Shown one piece after another: positions 9,801-18,300 of a stretch of DNA of 64,000 nucleotides. The notes under the pieces are model-generated. The model did not search any database. It saw only the letters and a list, made by a program, of their open reading frames with translations, and was not told the DNA's origin. Made by a program: the position numbers and the translations under genes. The first letter of the stretch is position 1. Each line of letters opens with the position of its first letter. The stretch covers positions 6,668,270 through 6,732,269 of the forward strand of contig JAVDOI010000016.1 of assembly GCA_032191485.1 (NCBI GenBank), given 5' to 3'. Origin of the DNA: Leptoclinus maculatus (Eukaryota > Chordata > Actinopteri > Perciformes > Stichaeidae).

Positions 9801-12067
9801 CCGACTACATCAATGCCACCTTTATTGACGTAAGCACTCCCTCACGACCTCCTGTATAGATTTCCCATAGAAATATATATAAAGCTCATTGTTTCCTTTA
9901 CAAACAATGCAAAATATTATGTTTGCTGCACTCGCAATGTGTTGTTTACCGGATGATCTGCCCTGCAGGGCTACAGGCAGAAGGACTATTTTATCGCAAC
10001 CCAGGGCCCACTGTCTCACACAGTGGAGGACTTCTGGAGGATGGTGTGGGAGTGGAGGTGTCATTCAATCGTTATGCTCACCGAACTCAAAGAGAGGGAG
10101 CAGGTACAGTACGGTGCTTGAGTTGCACATTTAAAACCATCTTTTTTTATTCTGTTATTTCATAATCGTACTTATTTCTTATTCCTGACAGTCTCTGTGT
10201 GTGTGTTTAATCATTTTGTGTTGTTTTTGTGGTGCACTCTGAAAATATAAAAAACAAGAATGGGACATAAATCAGCCAAATGAAGCCTAATTGTATTTCC
10301 ATCTGACCTTTCCAAAACAGGAAAAGTGTTTCCAGTATTGGCCATCAGAGGGCAGTGTAACATTTGGAGATTATACTGTGGAGCTGACTGGAGACACACA
10401 GTGTGAAACCTTCACTCTCAAAGACATGGTGCTCACATACAGACCAGTGCGTAACGTTTCATTATGACATTTAAAAGCGGTAAAATAGACATTTTTAAAT
10501 TGACATATTTGCCTCCCCTGTTTTTCGTTGTGCTTGTCAATTTAAAGTTCACGAAATGTCATTATATCCACCATTTTTTTTTAGCTGCATTCAAATAACA
10601 GAGTGAGCTCTCCATTTCACCAGGAAAAGCAGTCACAACATGTCCGACACTTCCACTTCCACGGATGGCCTGAGATCGGAATACCAGCCGAGGGAAGAGG
10701 GATGATTGACATTATTGCCGCTGTGCAGAGGCAGCAGCAGCAGTCTGGAAACCGTCCCATAATTGTGCACTGCAGGTGAGGAACTTCAGTTTGACAATTC
10801 TGCAACGTAATGTGCATCCTCAGATGAAAATTATGTGTCTGTCCACTCATGCTGTTAATTCAACTCCTTTCATTTTCACCGGTGCGTTTATCACCCGATA
10901 ACCTGAATCTCTCATTGTGATATTGGAAGGAACTACATTTTTTTACAGATACATTTTTTTCTCTCCTACAAATTGTCTGTTTCAGTCAATTCTACATTTT
11001 TGCCTCAGTAGACCTGGTGTTCTATGCCTGAGCCACTTATGTGAACCCTTATAAAGACTTAGCTGTGAAAGCTTTGATCAGAACCTAGCTTCAGGTGAAG
11101 TGATTCTAAAGCAGCATGCCCCTGTGGGATTGATCCAATCCACTGATTCACAGTCAATTAAAACCTCTCAAAGTGAAATCTCCTCTGACTCCCACTATGA
11201 TTAATCTGATAAGATGAGCTAACGACAGGAAATGGTGTCATCACTCTCTTCTATTCCTTCATCACCACTTGTCTAAGAAGGGCTTTTTAAAGCTTTTTCT
11301 CTGCCCCTGGGAAATGGGGCTAACCCGCTGCAATCCCCAACGTCTCTCTACACTTCTCTTCCGAATCGCACATCACTCTCGCACTCGCTCTCCCCCGTCT
11401 TTCTTTCTCCATCCCACCGTCATTGTAAACATTGACTCAGTCAAACACTGAGCTTCCAAACTGATTAGTGTTAGCATTTGGATCAGCCCCTCTTTAAGTG
11501 AGGATAATTATTAGGACTATTACACAAAGGTCACCTTTTCTCTTTGCAAACTTTCTCATTCAAATTGGAAAAAGAAAAAGGATGTGCTGCAAAGATTACA
11601 AGAGTTCCATCGCAGCATCATTGTTAAGAAACTGAGAAGCGGTTTTGAATTCTTAACGTCCTTGTCCTACTACCGTTTTCCAAGGCTTGTCCAGCGTCGG
11701 CGTTATGTTGGCTTGCTGATAGTGTTGTCCTTTCATGTTTCAGCGCTGGGGCGGGTCGGACCGGTACCTTCATTGCCCTCAGTAACATTCTGGAGAGGGT
11801 GAAAGCTGAAGGCCTCCTGGACGTTTTTCAGACAGTCAAGAGTTTACGCATGCAGAGACCACACATGGTTCAGACTGTGGTAGGTTGGAAAACAAAAGAT
11901 GATATCAAACCTTCTGTGCAGCTTATTCTACATTTGTGTTTGGAAATCATTTCTGCACAGTTAACACGTTCCCTTTCTGCTTTCCCTTTCAGGAGCAATA
12001 CGACTTCTGCTACAGAGTGGTTCAGGATTTTGTTGACATTTTCTCAGACTACGCCAATTTTAAATAA
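3127..12067 (+). CDS. ptpre: Receptor-type tyrosine-protein phosphatase epsilon (19 coding exons; true 5' start uncertain)
   Basis: Membrane tyrosine phosphatase with tandem cytoplasmic domains; the family regulates Src-family kinases and receptor signalling. Exons: 3122-3193 (ATG 3127), 3685-3781, 4265-4338, 4777-4913, 5088-5178, 5336-5412, 5496-5532, 5627-5724, 6319-6438, 7438-7601, 8391-8526, 8734-8883, 9284-9377, 9753-9829, 9969-10103, 10321-10446, 10624-10775, 11744-11879, 11993-12067. All junctions are GT-AG and phases agree, giving 680 residues. Residues 1-30 form a short ectodomain with three N-glycosylation sequons. A transmembrane helix spans about 33-54. Domain 1 has WPD (286-288) and HCSAGVGRTG (319-328); domain 2 has WPE (575-577) and HCSAGAGRTG (609-618). 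The C-terminus is YANFK, the Grb2-type phosphotyrosine site of PTPRA/PTPRE. Epsilon is favoured over alpha by RIRSADD, CSDYINASYIDG, DFNRVILS, KDYFIATQGPL, GTFIALSNILERVKAEGLL and VQDF-DIFSDYANFK. No frameshift or internal stop is seen. Which teleost duplicate (a or b) cannot be decided. Confidence 0.95.
3194..3684 (+). other. ptpre intron after the ectodomain exon
   Basis: AT-rich phase-1 intron of 491 nt with donor GTAATC and acceptor CCAG. A 64-codon open stretch at 3373-3567 has no family resemblance and no splice context. No other structure is seen. Confidence 0.8.
3782..4264 (+). other. ptpre intron after the transmembrane exon, with (CA)16
   Basis: Phase-2 intron of 483 nt. A (CA)16 run at 3795-3826 starts 13 nt inside the donor. 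In mammalian PTPRE the cytosolic isoform replaces the signal and membrane exons by an alternative first exon spliced to the exon that corresponds to 4265. I looked for such an exon here and did not find a supported one. Confidence 0.75.
4339..4776 (+). other. ptpre intron with a short GCA repeat
   Basis: Phase-1 intron of 438 nt with donor GTACTG and acceptor ACAG. It contains a short (GCA)6 repeat at about 4602-4621. Nothing else is recognised. Confidence 0.8.
5725..6318 (+). other. ptpre intron with a dense non-repetitive block
   Basis: Phase-0 intron of 594 nt; its donor GTTCGT is weaker than the others in the gene. The part at about 5890-6160 is compositionally complex, rich in GATCAATT, GATTAG and GATAATTAG motifs, and looks like a conserved intronic element rather than neutral intron. 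It contains 6001-6052, which is closely matched at 26647-26699. Regulatory function is inferred, not shown. Confidence 0.4.
6439..7437 (+). other. Longest ptpre intron, with tandem acceptor
   Basis: Phase-0 intron of 999 nt, mostly AT-rich with poly(A) and poly(T) runs. The part at about 7010-7270 is more GC-balanced and complex but shows no exon homology. It ends in the tandem acceptor CAGCAG (7435-7440). Confidence 0.75.
7435..7440 (+). promoter_or_regulatory. ptpre: NAGNAG tandem splice acceptor
   Basis: Two adjacent AGs can serve as the 3' splice site. Using the first keeps an extra Gln (VQY-Q-GSDGP), matching the human PTPRE loop length between the IRKFCIQ and APRLV blocks. Using the second removes one residue. 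Both keep frame because the intron is phase 0. Confidence 0.6.
7602..8390 (+). other. ptpre intron splitting the domain 1 P-loop
   Basis: Phase-2 intron of 789 nt inserted between HC and SAGVGRTG. A T18-like tract lies at about 7747-7763. The stretch at about 7900-8120 is complex, with clustered E-boxes (CAACTG, CAGGTG) and a GCAGCA/TGCTGC inverted repeat. No exon is recognised. Confidence 0.65.
8884..9283 (+). other. ptpre intron between phosphatase domains
   Basis: Phase-0 intron of 400 nt, pyrimidine-rich in the middle (about 9075-9165) with a short C tract near 9208. No other feature is seen. Confidence 0.8.
9378..9752 (+). other. ptpre intron at the start of domain 2
   Basis: Phase-1 intron of 375 nt with donor GTAAGG and a strong pyrimidine tract before the acceptor at 9752. 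No internal feature is recognised. Confidence 0.8.
10776..11743 (+). other. ptpre intron splitting the domain 2 P-loop, with a complex block
   Basis: Phase-2 intron of 968 nt. The stretch at about 11000-11260 is non-repetitive and rich in paired homeodomain-like motifs (GATTGATCC, GATTAATC, CAATTAAAAC), resembling a conserved intronic element. Conservation is not checkable here. Confidence 0.45.
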
Positions 12068-12363
12068 TACCTGTCAAGATACTGTTCTGTCAAATGTATT
12101 CTTTTTTTTTTTTTTTCCTCTGAATGTTGTTTTCTAAAGCAAGCTCTTTTTACATTTTGCACTTGATTACAGATCTAAAAAATAATTGTAACATACTGTA
12201 ATATAATTGAAAACACCTGTGCTCCAGGAGAGTCTGTCTCTTTTAGGATTACTTGATCTTCAAGTGTCCCAATGTCAGAGAAATAGAAATGATAGTGGTT
12301 TAGTAATGGGGGTGGGTTGGGGAAGTTTTAGCAACTTGCATATGTTGCAACATTATTAGGGTC

Positions 12364-12369
12364 AATAAA
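12364..12369 (+). terminator. Proximal poly(A) signal of ptpre
   Basis: AATAAA about 300 nt after the stop codon, within GTCAATAAAGG. It would give a short 3' UTR. Usage cannot be judged from sequence alone. Confidence 0.45.
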
Positions 12370-13853
12370 GGAATTGTTCAGATATAAACAATGTGTATAG
12401 AAATATATATTATGTATTGCTCACTACCTGAAATGCATCACTAATGTGTTGTAGAGTCCATGCATTCCTTTTTTTATTTCTGCTTTATTTTCTTACTGAC
12501 CACAATGACTGTGGTTTACATTAGTCGTATATATATTTTATGCTGCCCTCTGAACATGTTTTGAGCGATATGAGGAGAATAAATTGTGCGTTTTGATAAG
12601 TAGGCTAAAATAATTACTGCTTTTGCTGAAACAGTATGTCCTGTCTGACGTGTGTCATCTGAATAGTATTTATGATCTACTTTGAGCTCAAACAAACACA
12701 CAAAACTCAAAGATACATTTCATTCTGTTAGATGCTGCAAAATGTCCTCACTTTCTGTCTGTGAATAACTTAACAGCTGCTGCCTGTTGCAATTGTATTG
12801 AACTTCATCAACTTTCTTGTGTTGCCTGTGGCAATATTACTTAGTGGATTGGCGCCTGACGCTGCAAAATGAAATTAGCCCACATTGGAAAAGGCAGAAG
12901 AAAAAAATGTATTACTACATCTGAACGTATCATTCTTTTTAAGTGTTTTACAGCCAAGCATCACCTCCATCCATCCATTTGTATTCACATTAGCAAGCAG
13001 ACTTTACACTTGCATGTTTGCATAAAGCAGTGCCATATTGATTAGAACGACAATTCTAATCATGAAAAACTTGTCACCAAGTGACACAATTTTAATACAG
13101 ATAAGCCAGATGTTTGTGTTTAATTTAATATAATGGACACATTTATAAAAAAAAGTGCATTGTTTTTGAATGGTGGTGTCCTGTATGGATCATCAATTCA
13201 TTGTTCTTCTTAGAGTATTATAAGGTATATGGCTAACAAAAATGTACATTCATATTAGTTGTTGCAAATATATGTATGAGAAATTGAGAAGAAAAACCCT
13301 GCGGAAATTTGTGTTTGAATAAAAGACTTGATAAGAGATGCTGTTGAACCTTGTCTGGGAGTGTAAAAAGCACTGATATCAAGAACCAGTGCTCAGCCAA
13401 AATATGAAATATGCATGCACAGGCATTTTGACGTTTTTGATATTCATATTTAAACAAGGAAACCCCACATTGCTACAAAATCAAAAGCATCTATTTTTGC
13501 AAGGCTTCTGCTTAATTCTTTGTAGAACAGTATGTTTGGAAGTCTTAAGTTTGGGGAAAGAAACTTACTACTGTGTTTGTACTTCCATTAAATCGTAAAA
13601 ATGTCGGTTTATACATGACACGATCGTTTTTGTTTATTTACTGTACATAAGTTCTTGTTGTGGTCATTAATCATCTCCAATGTGAACTGCATTGTTGATT
13701 TCAGTTCAATGTATTGCTGAAAGAAGAAGAAATAAGGGCAACGACAGTGAGGCCTTCCAGCTGATGTAACATAAATGCGCAAACATCTCGTTTCAATGAT
13801 GTTTCTGCCTTTTTGAATCTGTATGGACTATTTGTTTGCTAAAAGCTGATTCA

Positions 13854-13859
13854 AATAAA
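13854..13859 (+). terminator. Distal poly(A) signal of ptpre
   Basis: AATAAA followed within about 30-50 nt by a T/GT-rich tract (TTGTTCTTTTTGTCTG). It is the last signal before the gnrh3 promoter, about 260 nt upstream of its TATA box. Confidence 0.45.
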
Positions 13860-14070
13860 TTATAGATGGAAAGAAATGACAGGTTTCAGCTTAATGTTGT
13901 TCTTTTTGTCTGCTTCTCTGCTCGGATGCGTTCGATACAAACACAATAATGTTGATATATATGATGATATATATTTCATGCCTTTTGAACCCTCATGGTG
14001 ATGCCAGCATATCTGAGCACTTAGCCAGCTCCATTAGTACTATTTTGTGTTCCATTAGTCAGTAAATGTG

Positions 14071-14128
14071 TCACACCTGCAGAGAGGGGATTATAATCCT
14101 GACAGCAGTCTTCTAACACCTATAAAAA
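14071..14128 (+). promoter_or_regulatory. gnrh3: gnrh3 proximal promoter: T-box/E-box, palindromic OTX site, TATA box
   Basis: TCACACCT (14071-14078) is a T-box half-site overlapping the E-box CACCTG (14074-14079). GGATTATAATCC (14088-14099) is a perfect 12-bp palindrome made of two bicoid/OTX-class sites (TAATCC) back to back. TATAAAAA (14121-14128) sits about 25-30 nt upstream of the predicted start. OTX2 is an established regulator of GnRH gene promoters in vertebrates; binding here is inferred. Confidence 0.7.
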
Positions 14129-14149
14129 TCCCCCTCTGGCTAATGCACC

Positions 14150-14174
14150 ACATGCAAACAAGGCAAATACAGAG
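14150..14174 (+). other. gnrh3: gnrh3 non-coding exon 1 (5' end approximate)
   Basis: GnRH genes have an untranslated first exon. Placing the start about 25-30 nt after the TATA box gives a short exon ending AGAG at 14174, with donor GTGAGT at 14175. Intron 1 (14175-14354) ends in a CAG acceptor 6 nt before the start codon. Confidence 0.6.
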
Positions 14175-14360
14175 GTGAGTGAGTCCTCAATGAAGTTTGT
14201 TCAATGTTCATTTAGTTAGAATTGCTCCTTATTAATTACTGTCTAAAATGCTGTTTTGCAATGCTTTATAACCCCTTGGCCTGCGAGCTGTGGAGCTGTG
14301 AGCGAGAAGGCTGTGACATTATTGTTTTTATTACAAATTTGGCTTCCTCTGCAGCTCTTA

Positions 14361-15169
14361 ATGGAAGCGAGCAGCAGAGTGATGGTGCAGGTGTTGTTGT
14401 TGGCGTTGGTGGTCCAGGTCACCCTGTCCCAGCACTGGTCCTATGGGTGGCTACCAGGTGGAAAGAGAAGCGTGGGAGAGCTGGAGGCAACCATCAGGGT
14501 GAGTGATTTTATTTTTATTTGTACGTGGAGTCCAAGGCTTCAGGATATGTGGAGTCTTTATGAAATATAAAGCAAAATCTCAAATGAAATACTGTTAAAA
14601 AGTCAGATTCTTTTTTTCCCACAGTGTTTCAACAATATGCTGTTGGGTTTAGATTTCATACCAATCTTGGTTTCATCGACTAAAAACTCTATTTTATTGT
14701 ACTTAGATGATGGGTACAGGAGGAGTGGTGTCTCTTCCCGAAGAGGCGAGTGCCCAGACCCAAGAGAGACTTAGACCATACAATGCAGTAAGTGCTTATT
14801 ATACATAATTTATCACGAATGTCTACTTCAATTGTACAATATTAATGTACGCTACACCACTGGGTACCATTGTGTTCCAAAGCAGCAATGACAATATACA
14901 AACTGCTCAACGACTGTTTTTATTTTTCCCTTTTTGCATGAGTGAATGTGTGAATGCTTAATTTAATCTTTTTGAATGTTGGCAGATAATGCTAATTTGC
15001 TCAAAATTGTTTGGTTTAGTGCTGTATATATGAATGAAGATTGATACATGTGTTATATAAAATATTCAAGCAGCAGATCAAACTGTTTACTGAGATTTAA
15101 TTTCAATCTCCTCAGAATAATGATGATTACAGTCATTTTGAGCGAAAGAGAAAGTTCCCGAATAAATGA
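14361..15169 (+). CDS. gnrh3: Preprogonadotropin-releasing hormone 3 (salmon-type GnRH), three coding exons
   Basis: Encodes the secreted GnRH3 neuropeptide precursor, made in terminal-nerve/forebrain neurons in teleosts. Coding exons are 14361-14498 (exon begins 14355), 14707-14787 and 15116-15169; both introns are phase 0. The product has 90 residues, the usual length. Residues 1-23 are a signal peptide (MEASSRVMVQ, then a leucine/valine core). Residues 24-33 are QHWSYGWLPG, the salmon GnRH decapeptide; its Gln becomes pyroglutamate and the following Gly is the amide donor. GKR (34-36) is the dibasic processing site. Residues 37-90 are the GnRH-associated peptide (SVGELEATIR, MMGTGGVVSLPEEASAQTQE, RLRPYNA, NNDDYSHFERKRKFPNK). 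Trp7-Leu8 separates it from GnRH1 (Leu7-Arg8 type) and GnRH2 (His5, Tyr8). The position next to ptpre agrees with known gnrh3 synteny. Confidence 0.97.
14788..15115 (+). other. gnrh3 intron between the two GAP exons
   Basis: AT-rich phase-0 intron of 328 nt with donor GTAAGT and acceptor CTCAG. No internal feature is recognised. Confidence 0.85.
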
Positions 15170-15340
15170 AGAGCTACAGAAAGAAAGAAGGAAAAGAAAA
15201 GGACTGTATTTGCATCTCCATCAACACCTGTTATGGATCGCCCGAGTGCAGGCTACTGACTTCAACAAATCATCACATTTATTGCACAGATCAATTACAT
15301 GTATGTCTGAAATTGTAATAAAGTTTTTGAAATCTGATGG
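15170..15340 (+). other. gnrh3: gnrh3 3' UTR
   Basis: Short 3' UTR after the TGA at 15167-15169. The first strong AATAAA is at 15317-15322, followed by a T- and G-containing stretch (TTTTGTTC) at about 15352. This gives a compact transcript typical of GnRH genes. Confidence 0.75.
15317..15322 (+). terminator. gnrh3: gnrh3 poly(A) signal
   Basis: AATAAA 148 nt after the stop codon, in TGTAATAAAGTTTTTG, with a T/G-rich stretch about 30 nt further on. Confidence 0.7.
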
Positions 15341-18300
15341 AATGATCAAATGTTTTGTTCAATCAGATTATCATATTGTGATCTCACTTTGCAGACGTGG
15401 TCATTAGTATGCTAATTCAATATAAAAAAACGCCATTTTAAAGCCCGTTAAATAGATAAAATTGCCTTTGTAAAGCAGCCACGACCGACAAGCATGACAA
15501 ACTTGTGACACAACAATCTTAGCAGCTGGTGATTAGGCCAATTTATTAGAAATCAATGACTTAATTGAATTTGCTACAGTTTTGGTAATTCTATTTTCTG
15601 CCACACCAGTCGTGGGCATATGTGATGTGGAAAATTACACCGGCTGATTTGTGTGTTCGTACCTGAATGTTGATTAGCCTCCGCAAACTGAAAGAGACAA
15701 AATATGTTCTGCTGGTTGATGTCCTCAACGGCTCTTCTGCAAATTTAGGATAACTGCAGCCATCCAAAACAGAGAGAGAGTGTAAAACTTTTTCTACCCC
15801 CCTCCTATCCGAACAGGAAATTGGTGTTCATTATAAAAATTGGAATTTCATATCAGGAAAGGAAAAGAATCAGCAGGGGGCATATGTTTTAAAGAGAACT
15901 CATTTTCTGGCAAAGCCCCACAGACAGAGCACCATACTAATCGCCTGGTGCATAAGGGGCTAGGATTCATGAACTGTGCTGACACCGTGGAGGCCCTGCA
16001 TTGTTAGAGCGTGGTTGTAATGCACGCCAATGAACCCAAACCCGCTGGCACAACTGGGAAAAGGTGAACACTATAAAAGCACATAGAATTAAAAAGAAAT
16101 TAAACCACATTCCATTGCACTTCCAGAACAATGCTTGTTCATTTGTGATACTTTCACATCGTCGGTTTAATATTCATGGTTGTAATTTGCATAACACAAT
16201 CATTTCCTTTGATGAGGAAGTCTAGGATTCTTTATTTTAAGCGTTACATTCCATTTTACCTTCTTTGACAAAGTTACAGAATCAAATGTTGTCCGTGGGC
16301 ATTTTCTTCTGAGAGTCACGATGAGACTTGCTTGAATTGATTTATCCTTATCTTTATGGAGTATTCAATAATTTTTGCAGCATCCCCATAAAGGATAATT
16401 ATGCTTTTACAACATTTCCTAAAATATGGTTTTAATTCAATTTGGTATACTTGGTATGAGAATAATGAATGTTTACAGACAAAGCATAAAATCCAATAAA
16501 TTCCCTTTTAAATAATCCCAAAGCATTTGCTGTGGAAGCCAACTTTCTCCGTCCCAGTGTCCTCATCAAGGACCTGCCTAATTGCACGTATATCAGGACA
16601 ACAAAACCTGCTGGTATCTATGTTTCCAAATTTGATTTAACCTCACTTTCTCCTTCCCCGGACCCCCTTGTGGATATTCACTTTGTTTACCTCAAATTAA
16701 ACTTCATATTGTTTACAGCCTCCTGGTCCCTGAACATTTTATAGCATTTTAGAATTATTTATTTATTTATTTTTTGTAATGATTGTAGTGTTGGGATTCA
16801 TTTGAATGTTCCCCTCATCTGCATGAAAATTATATAATTAACTTTTGATTAACCAGCTCAGTTGAGTTCGTTCCCCCATGAACACTGGTGAATAGTACCC
16901 ACCGCATTTTAATGACTGTTTTCCAATTGAGTGGCGACCTTTTCATCAAAGAGCCACAACTGGGGCTAAACAACGGTAGAAAATAATCACGGCGAAGACA
17001 ATAGCAGAGGCCGACAGGCTAGGATGTCATCTTTAAATATAACAACAAAGATGAAAGCAACCTTACTGCACGTAGTGACTGTGGCGAGAAGCCAAGTGCT
17101 TGTGCTGCTGGATGCCCCATTGTTAGAGCTGTGGAGGTCACGTCCATTGGCATATAGAGAGGGAAAGCACAGGAAGCTGAGAATGGCCCATTGTTACATG
17201 TCCTTGCTCAGAGGGAATTCCATTATGAAGGGCAATACATTTTTGATACTTTGATTTTGGTGCCATTCATTTGTTTGAAAAACAGAACATATTTGGATAA
17301 TGGCTTCAGGAAAAAAGAGGTCTCAGAGCACCTTCCATCCAAGGCTACAGCACTGCATTAACACACCTGCCAATCAAGCACGCCCGAGCAGATGTGCATC
17401 CTTGCACGGCCCACCATCAAATAAGCATTCTATCATATGCATAATATAGTTTTCATTTCATCGCGATTATGCTTCGTGCACCGTGTGTGTGTGTTTCCGA
17501 TGGGTCATAGGAAACTTTTATTGAAGCGGAGTGTATAATAAAGTCATTTTCCAGGTGCTTGTTGTGGCTCTTATTATGAACAGAATGATAATTTCCCCTG
17601 GAGGAATCTGGCCCTGCATATCAATTGAAGTTTAGTGTGGGTCTTACTATGTTCCCGCAGGCTATAGTAGAAGGCAAAGTCATCTTCAGAGAGAGTCTAA
17701 ATGTCAGGGAGGTCTTCAAACACTTTTTCTCCCAGAGCCTTACTGAAAAAGGCTCTTTGGAAGTGCTATGTCTTGGAATTGATATGTTGGAGGTGAGGTA
17801 AAGATGGACACAGAAGGCCTAATGTAAAGCAGTTGACATGAAATTTAATTGGAAAGAAATATGTAAAAAAAACGATGGAATTGGTCACAGAAGAAATGAA
17901 GCTGCGACTGCTCTTATTGAGCTGCGTTCTGGAGGTAAAGCGTCTGCTCTCCCACATGTTTTTATTCATATCCACACGTCTCCACATGGTGACACTCTTG
18001 AGCTGCGTGTTTTGAATCTGCTCCTGGCTTGTCGGGTCTCTCAGCAATTCCATCACTTAAGTTTGCAGAAACTGTTATTCCTCTAAATCGAACAAAGGCT
18101 TCAATCAATCATCTATAGCTTTGCAAGAAAATTGTTAATTTTCCTGCACGCTGACTGATGGAGTTTGTGTTTATACCAAAAAAAGTATTTTGTACAATGT
18201 TGCAGTGGAGCTGTACGTGGCCTGAAAACCAAGCTCATTATAAAATGTGGAAATTCATATAAAAGCATTTCATCGGTGGAAAGTCATACATTTCTCTCAT

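Larger units (their letters stand above)
9284..12067 (+). other. ptpre: Phosphatase domain 2 exons and C-terminal tail of ptpre
   Basis: The inter-domain segment KLTNVRIMKENMRTGNLPAN leads into domain 2. Visible blocks are FNRVILSVRRGQEFTDYINA, KDYFIATQGPL, WRMVWEWRCHSIVMLTEL, WPEIGIP and HCSAGAGRTG, the last split across 10775/11744 by a phase-2 intron exactly as in domain 1, which reflects the ancient domain duplication. The WPD aspartate is replaced by Glu, as is standard for class members with a weakly active domain 2. The last exon, 11993-12067, ends in FSDYANFK and TAA. Confidence 0.93.
12068..13880 (+). other. ptpre: ptpre 3' UTR and 3' flank
   Basis: AT-rich sequence after the TAA at 12065-12067 with no exon-like open frame. 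Four AATAAA hexamers (12364, 12578, 13318, 13854) are on the coding strand. The last is followed by a T/GT-rich downstream stretch near 13900, so alternative 3' ends from about 0.3 to 1.8 kb are possible. Confidence 0.6.

Noticed and set aside
3127..12067. Calling the phosphatase ptpra because GnRH2 neighbours PTPRA in mammals
   Set aside because: Diagnostic residues in both domains and the C-terminal VQDF-DIFSDYANFK favour epsilon, and the hormone is GnRH3, not GnRH2.
14361..15169. Calling the hormone GnRH1 or GnRH2
   Set aside because: The decapeptide has Trp7-Leu8 (salmon type) rather than Leu7-Arg8 or His5-Trp7-Tyr8.
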